Notes: generated by a model from the letters alone, not told the origin. DNA of 25,282 nucleotides from an uncultured Lachnospiraceae bacterium (GCA_910588595.1 CAJUQU010000023.1:1-25282); one strand, 5' to 3'. Positions 1 to 7,018 are shown, counted from the first letter of the stretch. Translations and numbers: made by a program.

Positions 1-105
1 ATGGCGTAAATAGCGAGTGCTAAGTGTATGAGGGATTAGGAAATGCTGTACTAGTCTTTCTTTTGACATTGTTCGCTTTACTGTTGTAAGGTTAGCACAA
101 AACCA

Positions 106-291
106 ATGTCCATTTCGGCTATAAGCTGCCGTATGTGCATAATATTCAGGTATGCCCATTCTGATAAGATTTCCAAAATCGAAACTGGCACTCGGAATAT
201 ACGGATTAGCGACTTTCCCACCTTGAAACAAATTTATGGTGTGGATTTTTCGGAATTTTTTATTGGATTGTTACCGGATAGTGAAAAATAA
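106..291 (+). pseudogene. C-terminal remnant of an XRE-type HTH regulator
   Basis: The open frame from 106 ends in a stretch (SKIETGTRNIRI followed by LKQIYGVDFSEFF) that matches the second half of an XRE/Cro helix-turn-helix domain: the recognition-helix end, the NG-type turn and the closing helix. The first half of the domain is missing. In the same frame upstream there are stops near positions 34-36, 46-48 and 58-60, and no ribosome binding site precedes the ATG at 106. I read this as the decayed 3' end of a small DNA-binding regulator. The reading frame closes right at a strong terminator, as expected for a true gene end. It could also be the tail of a gene that is intact but frameshifted before the window. 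Confidence 0.4.
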
Positions 292-331
292 AAAGGCAAG
301 TAAAGCAATTCATCAGCTTACTTGCCTTTTT
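290..331. terminator. Bidirectional rho-independent terminator
   Basis: A 14-bp perfect stem (AAAAAGGCAAGTAA paired with TTACTTGCCTTTTT) with a 14-nt loop. It has A-rich and T-rich flanks on either side, so it can serve both the plus-strand remnant ending at 291 and the minus-strand gene ending at 344. Confidence 0.8.
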
Positions 332-343
332 GCTGGGTATCTG

Positions 344-1099
344 TCAGCAATGTCCTATGGTATCCAGAAGTTTAGGAGATAAAGAAGTCATTTCTTTAAG
401 TTGTTCCTTGTTATAATCAGAAAATTGCGACACTGTGGAAATTTCGTATTTCCGCCATATCAAGGCAGTCTTTTTCTTCGGAAAAATCTCAAATAGATAC
501 TTGTCCTCCCAATCTTCAAACATAACTCCATTTTTCTTTAGTGTGTAGTATGTTTTCATAGTCAGGGTATAATCACGCTGACAAATGGCATATAAATCAT
601 GGACTGTCTTGTGTTTAAAGTCGTACATACAGAATATATTGTTCTGAAAAAACATGGTGTGCAGTGTTACAGGAAAATGGCAACTGTCAAATGCCTCCTT
701 GATAGAAGCAAGAGAACGTATCTGAATGCCATACTTCTGGCATATGCTGTCAAGTTCCGGCATTGTGCTTTCGCCCATATTACGGAACTTCAGTATTTCC
801 TCTCTGGGATGTAGTGATAACTGTGAGAGGTATAGTATGTTGTTCCTTATAAGGACATTTTGCAGCCTCCTTGACATGGAAATATCATTAACAGATATTT
901 CGTTTTCCGGCGGGTATAGGTATCCTAATGCGTTCAGTTCATCAGCAATGGCAAGTACATTATAATTTTTAGGACATCTGTTTGCAAATGTTAGATAATT
1001 AAGCCCTTCAAGGTCTGAAACTTTGGTAATCCCTAAACACCATGACAGGGCTGTTTTGACTTCCGGTGAAAGTTTTAAATCCTTAATATATGTTTCCAT
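344..1099 (-). CDS. Protein of four RNA polymerase alpha-CTD-like repeats
   Basis: The protein is 251 aa. The start is the ATG at 1099 (METYIKDL), with GAGGTG about 9 nt upstream. Residues about 63-127 closely resemble the C-terminal domain of the RNA polymerase alpha subunit: an SMSRRLQNVLIRNNI helix, then LSQLSLHPREEILKFRNMG, then a closing helix ending in YGI. This is the alpha-CTD helix-hairpin-helix pattern in which alpha itself has LRVRNLGRKSL-type residues. Residues 1-62, 128-194 and 195-251 show weaker versions of the same pattern (SDLEGLNYLTFAN; YDFKHKTVHDLYAI; VSQFSDYNKEQLKEM), so the protein seems to be four tandem alpha-CTD-like units. No catalytic motif, signal peptide or membrane segment is visible. 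Alpha-CTD units bind DNA UP elements and activators, so a transcription-linked role is plausible but inferred. Two decayed paralogues lie just upstream on the same strand. Confidence 0.75.
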   Translation of the reverse strand: METYIKDLKLSPEVKTALSWCLGITKVSDLEGLNYLTFANRCPKNYNVLAIADELNALGYLYPPENEISVNDISMSRRLQNVLIRNNILYLSQLSLHPREEILKFRNMGESTMPELDSICQKYGIQIRSLASIKEAFDSCHFPVTLHTMFFQNNIFCMYDFKHKTVHDLYAICQRDYTLTMKTYYTLKKNGVMFEDWEDKYLFEIFPKKKTALIWRKYEISTVSQFSDYNKEQLKEMTSLSPKLLDTIGHC

Positions 1100-1223
1100 A
1101 TCCCGCACCTCGTATTCATTGAAAGCCTCATTGGTTATGGCAGATCACTTTTCCCTACAGGGTAAAGAAAAGCATTTAAAATAGTGCAGATTGAAATGAT
1201 AAAAATTGATTTCACTGCATAAA

Positions 1224-1350
1224 TCAGTGCATGTCCTTATCCATATGTGTATCTGCCGGTATTTTTTCTATCAATGGTGACAATATAAACGATTCTGCAA
1301 AGATTATCAATATCCTTTGCAGAAAATGAACCATTTGAGCAGAAAACGGA
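1224..1350 (-). pseudogene. 3' remnant of a third alpha-CTD-repeat paralogue
   Basis: Reading the minus strand back from a TGA at 1224-1226 gives a tail (ESFILSPLIEKI, then ADTHMDKDMH) that parallels the end of the disrupted paralogue at 1419 (VPALSSLIQKL, then after its stop ADTHMNKDVD in the same frame). The nucleotide match between about 1224-1280 and 1384-1442 is plain by eye. Only the last 40 or so codons are recognisable and there is no start, so this is the end of a third copy whose body has been deleted. It shows that the cluster arose by tandem duplication. Confidence 0.55.
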
Positions 1351-1418
1351 CATTAAAACAGCTTTACAACACTTAATTGCGTTAATCAGTCCACGTCCTT
1401 ATTCATATGCGTATCTGC

Positions 1419-2425
1419 CTATAACTTTTGTATCAATGATGACAGTGCCGGAACACTGTCGGATATTTTTTTGAGCTGCTGTTCGCTGCAATCTGAAAGC
1501 TGCGAAACAGCAATAATCCCATATTGTTTAAATAACTGAACAGATTTATATTGGGGTAAAATTTCAAACAGATACTGGTCATTCCAGCCGCAGAGTGTCA
1601 CTCCATTTTTCCTTAGTGAATAGTATGTTTTCATGGTAAGGCAGTAATCCTGTTCGCATATATTATATAAATCATAGGCAGATTTGTTCCGGATATCATC
1701 TACACTAAATATGTTTCCTCTAAAGAAAAGCGGGTATATTTTTTTGTGAAATTGAAATTCGCTGAATATCTCTTTAATGGGGGAAAGGGAACGTATCTGA
1801 ATCCCGTATTTTTCACAAAGGGTATCAATTTCTGACATGGAATATTCACCTACGCTGCGAAATTGTAATATTTCTTCCCTTGGATATACAGAAGGTAGTG
1901 TCAAGTTTAATACCCAAAAATCGCCTCAACCCCAGTAAAATCAAGGGTTTCAGCCCCCTCGGTGCCTTTACCCCCTCTTTCTCCCTCTTAGTGACCAATT
2001 ATTTTGCTTCCAAATTCGTGTCAAGCCCGGGCTGAAAGCCCGTTAATTTCAGGCTTGACAGGGATTTGCGAAGCATAAATATAATGGTCTCTAAGAGGCA
2101 GAAAGAGGGCAGTTTTTTCATATATCGTTTGACACTACCATACAGAAAGCTGTGCAAGGTATACGATGCCATTTCTTAAAAAAATATTCCGTATTTTCCT
2201 TGACATGGGTATGTCATGGATTGATATTGCGTTTTCGGCAGAAGAAAGATAGCCTAAGTGATTCAGTTTCCTTATAATCATCAGCTTATTGTAACCTGTT
2301 CGGAGCTTGTTCGCTAATGTAACGCAATTATACTCTTTCAGTTCTGAAACATTAGTGATATGTAACTCCTGCATGGCTTTTTTAATCTGTATGGAATCGT
2401 AGAGTTCTTGAATGTCGTTTTTCAT
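1419..2425 (-). pseudogene. Alpha-CTD-repeat paralogue split by a MITE
   Basis: The two halves are 2425 down to the insertion (N-terminal, starting MKNDIQELYD with AAGGAAT upstream) and the insertion down to 1419 (C-terminal, ending SSLIQKL). Joined across one copy of the target duplication they read LAQLSVYPREEILQF. This aligns directly with LSQLSLHPREEILKF in the intact neighbour, and the rest follows the same four-repeat plan. In the present sequence the N-terminal half stops at TAG inside the element (...AQLSVW). The C-terminal half has only a TTG inside the element as a possible start. The TAG at 1419-1421 ends the frame about 10 codons before the TGA used by the third copy. Probably inactive, although the N-terminal half could still be made as a 96-aa protein of one and a half repeats. 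Confidence 0.75.
1894..2139. mobile_element. 246-bp MITE with 8-bp target-site duplication
   Basis: The element is bounded by 11-bp terminal inverted repeats, GGTAGTGTCAA at 1894-1904 and its complement at 2129-2139. It is flanked by exact 8-bp direct repeats (ATACAGAA at 1886-1893 and 2140-2147). Removing the element and one repeat restores the reading frame of the interrupted gene, which proves insertion. It contains no ORF of note. Positions about 1974-2109 form a long imperfect palindrome: the outer arms (1974-2002 and 2081-2109) match at nearly every base, the middle arms share GTCAAGCC/GGCTTGAC, and CGGGCT/AGCCCG lies at the tip. An 8-bp duplication fits transposases of IS256-like or related families acting in trans. 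That family assignment is inference. Confidence 0.85.
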
Positions 2426-2486
2426 AAGTATTCCTTTTCATGTATTTAGATTAATGAGATTATAACATTCTTCTTTTTACAAATAA

Positions 2487-2520
2487 AGAGAGAACTGGTT
2501 TATATTTTGACCAGTTCTCC
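2487..2520 (-). terminator. Rho-independent terminator of the DUF6061-like gene
   Basis: GAGAACTGG at 2490-2498 pairs perfectly with CCAGTTCTC at 2511-2519 across a 12-nt AT loop. Read on the minus strand, it lies 17 nt after the stop at 2537 and is followed by TCTTTATTTG, so it ends the upstream minus-strand gene. Confidence 0.7.
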
Positions 2521-2536
2521 GTACAAAGAAAATATG

Positions 2537-2776
2537 TTACCACAATTCTAATGAATCTTCCGCATCTATCCATAGCTGCATACAACCATCAAGATACAGT
2601 GTTGCATATTCAAGAGGATTATCTATCGCCAAAGCATTTAAGGCACATTCGGAACATGGCGTTGTATTTAATCCATCTTCCGCTTTTTCGCAGTCTATCC
2701 GTAAAACATATCCGTCAAAAGTGGTTACGTCAATACAGTTATGGAGCATATTATATGTTGCATGAATAACCCTCAT
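2537..2776 (-). CDS. DUF6061-like small protein
   Basis: The protein is 79 aa from the ATG at 2776, chosen because AGAAAGGACG precedes it at normal spacing. A longer reading from 2821 adds 15 residues but has no ribosome site. The sequence opens MRVIHATYNMLHNCIDV, passes a GYVLRIDCEKAED segment and closes with PLEYATLYLDG and a short acidic tail. That layout (a small beta-rich start followed by an NPLxYAxLxLxG motif) is what I recall for DUF6061, a Firmicute family often carried on integrative elements. The function is unknown. No signal peptide or transmembrane segment is present. It stands alone, with its own terminator, between the alpha-CTD cluster and a repeat-rich spacer. Confidence 0.6.
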   Translation of the reverse strand: MRVIHATYNMLHNCIDVTTFDGYVLRIDCEKAEDGLNTTPCSECALNALAIDNPLEYATLYLDGCMQLWIDAEDSLELW

Positions 2777-3093
2777 ATCTTTTTCGTCCTTTCTTTTTGT
2801 TTGAGAAATTTGTGAAAGCATTCCAATCAGTTCTTCCTGTCCTGTTCATTTCATGATATAATTTGTTACAGGTTTTTGTTTCCCTTATTTTTGCCCTTAT
2901 GAGGGTTCGTAACATGAGGGAAAAGGATATAACACAAGGGAAAGTATAAGGGCAAACTCACTTGTTATAAATTTAGCATTTTCAAGGGTTTGCGGACTTT
3001 TTGAAGATAAAATATAACAGTTATTAAATGCTATAAAAAGTGTCTTATCAGAATTCCAGTTTGCAGGAAAGGTGGAAAAGGAGGAGGCAAATT
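2777..3093. other. Gene-free spacer with ATRAGGG repeats at a possible element edge
   Basis: No coding sequence is visible here. Six close matches to ATRAGGG or its complement fall within 75 bp: CCCTTAT at 2882 and 2894, ATGAGGG at 2899 and 2914, ACAAGGG at 2934 and ATAAGGG at 2946. The outermost pair extends to an 11-bp inverted repeat (TTTGCCCTTAT at 2890-2900, complement at 2946-2956). Clusters of this kind occur as integrase arm-type sites or regulator operators. The spacer also marks the change from the AT-rich accessory block to richer sequence, so it may be an integration junction. No integrase gene is in view. Confidence 0.4.
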
Positions 3094-3924
3094 ATGAAAG
3101 TCGATCTGCACATTCACTCAATATATTCCGACAGTTCTCGTTCGCCGGAAGAAATCGTAGCGCTTGCCAAAAAGAGAAATGTCGGTTTGCTTTCCATATG
3201 CGATCATGCAACCATCGGCGCGTATTCCGTTTTGCCCGAAATTTGCAGGGATAACGGGATGAACTATGTGCTGGGGGTGGAACTGGAGGTTCTATGGAAT
3301 GGGGAAAGTCTGCATATGCTCGCGTACAATTTTGATCCAAACGACGCGCAAATGAAAACGTTTATGGATAAGCAGTATAGGGCGATCGAGTGTGAATATA
3401 TCGTTTATAATATGATGCAGGATTATCCACAGATGTTTTTGGAAGAATATCGTCATTTTGCATATCCAAAAGAAAAGGGCGGATGGAAATATCTGTATTA
3501 TGCGGTGGCAAAGGGTGCTGCAAAAACATATGAGGAAGCGAATGAAACCATTTACAGCAGATATGGGATGCCGAATCATTTATCAGGTTTTGGCGAATGC
3601 AATATATCGGACTTCTGCGAGATGGTCAAACGGGCGGGCGGAGTGCCCGTTTTGGCACATCAGGGATATTTGTATGAGCGAGATCCGGGCGGATTTGCAT
3701 CCATGCTCAGAGAAATGAGGGTGTGCGGGTTAGGAGGGATTGAGTGCTATTACCCATCACACACTAAAGATGCCACGGATATCTGTGTTCAATTTTGCCC
3801 CAAAAACGATATGCGAATCACCGGCGGTTGTGATTGCCACGGAGAATTTAACAAAAGTGAGGGATTTTCGGTTGGCGCCCTGGAGATATCTCTGCCCATG
3901 CTTGACCTGAAAGGGATTTTGTGA
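3094..3924 (+). CDS. PHP-domain metal-dependent phosphoesterase
   Basis: The protein is 276 aa. The start is the ATG at 3094, 5 nt after a GGAGGAGG ribosome site; the frame extends upstream but without signals. The metal ligands of the PHP fold are visible in order: DLHIHSIYSD (H6, H8, D13), CDHATIG (D37, H38), GVELEV (E63), H74, then PVLAHQG, the YYPSHT histidine and finally GGCDCHGEF. Relatives such as the YciV/TrpH group hydrolyse phosphate from nucleotides, for example 3',5'-bisphosphates; the exact substrate cannot be read from sequence. The region between residues 85 and 175 (KEKGGWKYLYYAVAKG) matches the insert seen in YciV-like proteins. It is cytoplasmic, with no signal peptide, and monocistronic by its spacing. 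Confidence 0.85.
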   Translation: MKVDLHIHSIYSDSSRSPEEIVALAKKRNVGLLSICDHATIGAYSVLPEICRDNGMNYVLGVELEVLWNGESLHMLAYNFDPNDAQMKTFMDKQYRAIECEYIVYNMMQDYPQMFLEEYRHFAYPKEKGGWKYLYYAVAKGAAKTYEEANETIYSRYGMPNHLSGFGECNISDFCEMVKRAGGVPVLAHQGYLYERDPGGFASMLREMRVCGLGGIECYYPSHTKDATDICVQFCPKNDMRITGGCDCHGEFNKSEGFSVGALEISLPMLDLKGIL

Positions 3925-4021
3925 GGTTTTATCTGTTTCTCTTTTTGAGTATCTGATAGAACGCCGCTTTCTACTGTGATATAAGGCATTACTTATTTCC
4001 TCCTGTTTTCCCTTCATATAT

Positions 4022-4058
4022 GCTGTAAAATATTTCGTTGATTATTACAGCGTTTTTG
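4022..4058 (+). terminator. Weak rho-independent terminator
   Basis: GCTGTAA at 4022-4028 pairs with TTACAGC at 4045-4051 and is followed by GTTTTTG. It can terminate the PHP gene ending at 3924. It overlaps the promoter of the next operon, so the same bases serve both functions. Confidence 0.5.
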
Positions 4059-4066
4059 AGTATAAT
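4038..4066 (+). promoter_or_regulatory. Sigma-70-type promoter of the toxin-antitoxin pair
   Basis: TTGATT at 4038-4043, a 17-bp spacer and a consensus TATAAT at 4061-4066, 44 bp before the antitoxin ATG. It overlaps the 3' arm of the preceding terminator hairpin. Confidence 0.65.
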
Positions 4067-4110
4067 TAAAAAGAGAAAGTACAGTTTGATTTGAAAGGAT
4101 TGGTATAACT

Positions 4111-4359
4111 ATGGCAAGTATATTACCGGTATCAGATTTAAGAAATTATAATGAGGTTTTGAAAAACTGTCAGATCGGAGAGCCTGTGTTCCTGACTAAA
4201 AATGGCAGGGGTAGATTTGTGGTAATGGATATAGAAGATTACGAGCGTGACAGAGCAGAAAAAAAACTTCTGGAGAAACTGCATGAGGCAGAGGAAGCTG
4301 TTAAAGATGGGAATGGCTGGCTGACAATGGATGAATTAAAGGCTGAGGTTGGAGAGTAA
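4111..4359 (+). CDS. Phd/YefM-type antitoxin
   Basis: The protein is 82 aa with AAAGGA upstream of the ATG. The start ILPVSDLRNYNEVLKNC, followed by GEPVFLTKNGRGRFVVMDIEDYE, is the standard Phd/YefM N-terminal fold: an alpha/beta DNA-binding dimer with the KNGR...VVM strand. The charged C-terminal helix (about residues 50-82) is the part that wraps and neutralises the toxin in this family. The stop lies 4 nt before the toxin start, so the pair is translated together from one message. By family behaviour the antitoxin, with the toxin as co-repressor, should bind the promoter at 4038-4066. Confidence 0.9.
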   Translation: MASILPVSDLRNYNEVLKNCQIGEPVFLTKNGRGRFVVMDIEDYERDRAEKKLLEKLHEAEEAVKDGNGWLTMDELKAEVGE

Positions 4360-4363
4360 ATTT

Positions 4364-4663
4364 ATGATGAAATTGCGACTCAATCCGGTAGTGGCAGAGG
4401 ATTTAAAAACAATTAAGAATTTTATTGCAGAAGATAACGCCGATAAAGCATTAGAAATGGTTCAGGAGATTTATCGGCAGTTTGAGAATATACAGCAGTT
4501 TCCTTATATTGGTGCAGATTTGTCGAAACGTGTGAGTTTTAAGACGGATTATAAGTATGTGGTGTGGAATGATTATGTTGTGTTGTATAAGGTTTCGAAA
4601 GAAGTAGTTGAGATTTATCGGATAGTGAATCGGTACCAGGATATTACAAAGATTTTTAGTTGA
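4364..4663 (+). CDS. RelE/ParE-superfamily toxin
   Basis: The protein is 99 aa, starting at ATG-ATG (4364 or 4367) with GGAGAG overlapping the end of the antitoxin gene. A TTG at 4349 extends the frame but lies inside the antitoxin and is less likely. The pattern LRLNPVVAEDLKTIKNFIAEDN, then IQQFPYIGADLSKR, then YKYVVWNDYVVLYKVS and VVEIYRIVNRYQD is a complete RelE/ParE fold (helical hairpin plus four-strand sheet). The RIVNRYQD ending is the typical last strand. RelE members cut mRNA on the ribosome and ParE members poison gyrase; the sequence alone does not separate the two. Chromosomal addiction or stress module. Confidence 0.9.
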   Translation: MMKLRLNPVVAEDLKTIKNFIAEDNADKALEMVQEIYRQFENIQQFPYIGADLSKRVSFKTDYKYVVWNDYVVLYKVSKEVVEIYRIVNRYQDITKIFS

Positions 4664-5207
4664 GGAACTGTTAAGAAATAACTTTTAAATAGCGCGTAGG
4701 AGTTTTTTCGAGAGTGCCGCTCAAAAATCAGACGCATAGCGGGCTAGGTAACTGATTTTTGAATGGATTTTACTTTGTAGACAGAAACATATATGTACTG
4801 AAACGTCAGATTTTTTTGAATTAGTGTTTTACAATTATATTTGAAATGTTTTGTGTTGATAGATTTTGAAACGAAAAAATCTCTGGATACAATCAACTAA
4901 GTCTTTCTCTTCCAAATGATTCTGTTGTATACTGGACATGGCATAAATCCTCCTTTGTTAAAATGGTTTCTTGGCAATTCCATTATACCAAACGGATTGA
5001 ATTTATGCCTTTTTTATTGGTTGAAATATTGAAGGTGTGGGAAGTCGTAGTATTTAACAGATAATTAGATATCAAATTAATATCAAATAAACAAAAGTTT
5101 ATGAACAGATTGATATTAAAATTAGACAGGGGTGGTGAGTCATGGTATATTAAATGCAGGTAAGTACCGGAATCTTGATAGTGAATTCAAAAAATAGGAG
5201 GAGAGAT
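4664..5207. other. 544-bp AT-rich spacer without a clear gene
   Basis: This stretch contains a short minus-strand ORF (4835-4939), an 11-bp perfect inverted repeat (TCAAAAATCAG at 4721-4731, complement at 4752-4762), and a second inverted pair, GGCATAAATCC near 4940 with GGATTGAATTTATGCC near 4993. The composition is well below the GC of the genes that follow. These features fit an eroded insertion sequence, but no transposase catalytic motif can be read. Confidence 0.35.
4835..4939 (-). pseudogene. 34-codon ORF, possible IS transposase N-terminus remnant
   Basis: On the minus strand AAAGGAGGA is followed by two ATGs in different frames. The second, at 4939, opens a 34-codon frame (MSSIQQNHLEEKDLVDCIQR, then FFRFKIYQHK). 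A consensus ribosome site followed by so short an ORF suggests the start of a truncated gene. The polar, Gln-rich opening is reminiscent of the N-termini of some DDE transposases, but I cannot name a family. It could also be a genuine small protein. Confidence 0.2.
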
Positions 5208-5645
5208 ATGGACGAGACTATTTGTGGAGAGATCGAGCTGGTCGAGAATGTATTGCAGGCTGAGGATTTTGTGAGACTCAGGATCGAGACCGGATTTGCC
5301 GAGATACCGGTGGAGCACGCCAGGAAAGCTTTGCGGAATGGGCTGGTCAATGTCTCTGCGTTGTACAGGGGTGAGCTTGTCGGGATGGGCAGGCTTGTCG
5401 GGGACGGCGCCATGTACTGGTATCTTCAGGAGATCATCGTCCTGCCCCGATTTCAGCAAAAAGGAATAGGGACGATGATCGTGGGGCATTTGGTCGACTA
5501 CGCGAAGGCACATTCTGTCACGGGGAAGTTTACGACGATCGGAGGGGTCTCGGCGAAAGGAAAGGAGGCATTTTACGAGAAAATGGGGTTTGATATCATC
5601 TCTAACGGCATCAAAAAAATGGTTGAGATCGATCATGTAAAGTAG
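5208..5645 (+). CDS. GNAT-family N-acetyltransferase
   Basis: The protein is 145 aa. The ATG at 5208 follows AGGAGGAGAG at ideal spacing; an in-frame upstream extension to 5154 lacks a ribosome site. GNAT motif A is clear: a strand LQEIIVLPRFQQKGIGTMIV in which V-L-P and the Q-Q-K-G-I-G pyrophosphate loop bind acetyl-CoA. Motif B follows as FYEKMGFDII, the usual EKxGF. Upstream, ALYRGELVGMGRLVGDG is the central beta-hairpin. The small single-domain size fits ArsN-like or YjdJ-like acetyltransferases; the acceptor is unknown. It ends in TAG 48 bp before the phosphatase gene, in the same frame, and the two are probably co-transcribed. Confidence 0.85.
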   Translation: MDETICGEIELVENVLQAEDFVRLRIETGFAEIPVEHARKALRNGLVNVSALYRGELVGMGRLVGDGAMYWYLQEIIVLPRFQQKGIGTMIVGHLVDYAKAHSVTGKFTTIGGVSAKGKEAFYEKMGFDIISNGIKKMVEIDHVK

Positions 5646-5693
5646 CCGATGCTGAGTTGGTGCGATAAAATAGAAAGCAGAAAGGATTGGCGT

Positions 5694-6389
5694 ATGGAGA
5701 TCAGAATACTACATTTGATCGAGGGGGCGAAGCAGGCAGAAGGATTGACTGTGATCATTGACGTGTTTCGGGCATTTTCATTGGAATGTTATCTGTACGA
5801 AACGGGAGTCAAAGCGATCCGACCTGTCGGAACTGTCGAAGAGGCATTTCGGTTGAAAAACGAGATAGAGAATAGTGTGCTTGCAGGTGAACGTCATGGT
5901 AAAAAATGCGAAGGGTTCGACTATGGAAATTCACCGTCTTCTATCAATGCAGAGGATGTCAGGGGAAAAGTGGTTATCCATACAACCAGTGCAGGCACGC
6001 AGGGGATCATGAACGCGACAGGAGCCGGCGAGATCATTACAGGAAGCCTGGTGAATGCAAAAGCGGTCGCTGAGTATATATTCGAAAGGCAGCCGGAGAT
6101 CGTATCGCTAGTCTGTATGGGAAATGGCGGTGTACGTCCGGCGGCTGAGGATGTGTTGTGTGCAGCGTACATAAAGAGCATTTTGGAGGGGACAGATTTT
6201 ATAGATCTACAGGACAGAGTGAACGGACTTCGAGACAATGGCGGACAGCATTTCTTTGACAGGAGCAGACAGGATGTCTTTCCGGAGGAAGATTTCTGGC
6301 TGTGCACAAGATACGATCAATTTCCATTTGTGATTCAAATTGGCAGAGACAGATACGGGTATATCACGAATAGAATATATGCCTCGTGA
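5694..6389 (+). CDS. 2-phosphosulfolactate phosphatase-like protein (ComB family)
   Basis: The protein is 231 aa. The ATG at 5694 follows GAAAGGA. ComB hallmarks appear in order: VIIDVFRAFS (D23, R26), a PVGTVEEAF strand, LAGERHGKK, FDYGNSP, VVIHTTSAGTQGI, and GSLVNAKAVAEYI, then MGNGGVRPAAEDVLCA. ComB hydrolyses (R)-2-phospho-3-sulfolactate to sulfolactate. It was first described in coenzyme M synthesis by methanogens but is widespread in bacteria, where its role is often unclear. No other coenzyme M or sulfolactate gene is in view. The D-V-F-R-A motif replaces the usual D-V-L-R-A. It sits between a GNAT and an HD-domain gene with short gaps, suggesting one operon of small-molecule enzymes. 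Confidence 0.8.
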   Translation: MEIRILHLIEGAKQAEGLTVIIDVFRAFSLECYLYETGVKAIRPVGTVEEAFRLKNEIENSVLAGERHGKKCEGFDYGNSPSSINAEDVRGKVVIHTTSAGTQGIMNATGAGEIITGSLVNAKAVAEYIFERQPEIVSLVCMGNGGVRPAAEDVLCAAYIKSILEGTDFIDLQDRVNGLRDNGGQHFFDRSRQDVFPEEDFWLCTRYDQFPFVIQIGRDRYGYITNRIYAS

Positions 6390-6431
6390 AATGAATAATA
6401 CAAATATATGTTCGAAAATGGAGAAGAGTAT

Positions 6432-6962
6432 ATGAGCAGAATTGAAAAAGTTCGGGAAGTGGTTGACAGCGTATTGGAGGCTATGACAGATCCGGAAGAG
6501 AGAAGATGCGCATACATACATTTGTACGGAGTCGCACAGGCGGCTGCGCTGATCGCCGGAAAACTAAAAGAGAACATGGAGCTATCGATCATTGCGGCGA
6601 TGCTGCATGACCTGTATGCCTACAAAAATATGGATCCGGCAGATCACGCGCACAGGGGGGCGGCGATGGCAGAGGAGATCCTTTGCGGGTTGGCGGTATT
6701 CTCCGACGAGGAAATCAATTTGATCAGCTCGGCTGTCTATCACCACAGTGACAAGGCGGTCACGGGGGAGTCCTTTGACGAGGTGTTAAAGGATGCCGAT
6801 GTGATGCAGCATGTTTTTTATGCATCCGGGCACCCGGAGGAAGAATGTCAGCTTGCGCGTGGGGGAAAAGCTGTGGCTTGCTCGAATGATCTGTTATTTG
6901 AGGTGAAAGCGCATGAACGGGATCGTTTTGATCGTTTAAGGGATGAGTTTGCACTAGGCTGA
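6432..6962 (+). CDS. HD-domain hydrolase
   Basis: The protein is 176 aa. The ATG at 6432 is chosen because GGAGAAG precedes it; the frame runs 8 codons further up without support. The HD metal ligands are visible as H30 (YIHLYGVAQAA), H59-D60 (MLHDLYAY), a paired H104-H105 (VYHHSD) and D121/D123 (KDADVMQH). This is the order found in single-domain HD phosphohydrolases acting on nucleotides or other small phosphoesters. The substrate cannot be deduced. The gene starts 42 bp after the ComB-like gene and closes the probable three-gene operon, followed by a small hairpin. Confidence 0.8.
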   Translation: MSRIEKVREVVDSVLEAMTDPEERRCAYIHLYGVAQAAALIAGKLKENMELSIIAAMLHDLYAYKNMDPADHAHRGAAMAEEILCGLAVFSDEEINLISSAVYHHSDKAVTGESFDEVLKDADVMQHVFYASGHPEEECQLARGGKAVACSNDLLFEVKAHERDRFDRLRDEFALG

Positions 6963-6992
6963 TAGCACTTTTTCATACAGCGCTCCGATCCG

Positions 6993-7018
6993 AAAGCCCT
7001 GAAAAGGGCAATTTCTAT
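6993..7018 (+). terminator. Small hairpin after the HD gene, weak terminator
   Basis: GCCCT, loop GAAA, AGGGC, extended by GAAA/TTTC outside a two-base bulge, followed by ATTC rather than a full U tract. It is placed as expected for an operon end but is weak. Confidence 0.4.

Noticed and set aside
2882..2956. A CRISPR array
   Set aside because: The repeats are 7 bp, in both orientations and irregularly spaced; there are no spacers of even size.
5643..5696. A GNAT-ComB fusion by reading through the TAG at 5643
   Set aside because: The genes share a frame by chance (1 in 3). Each is full length for its family and the second has its own ribosome site.
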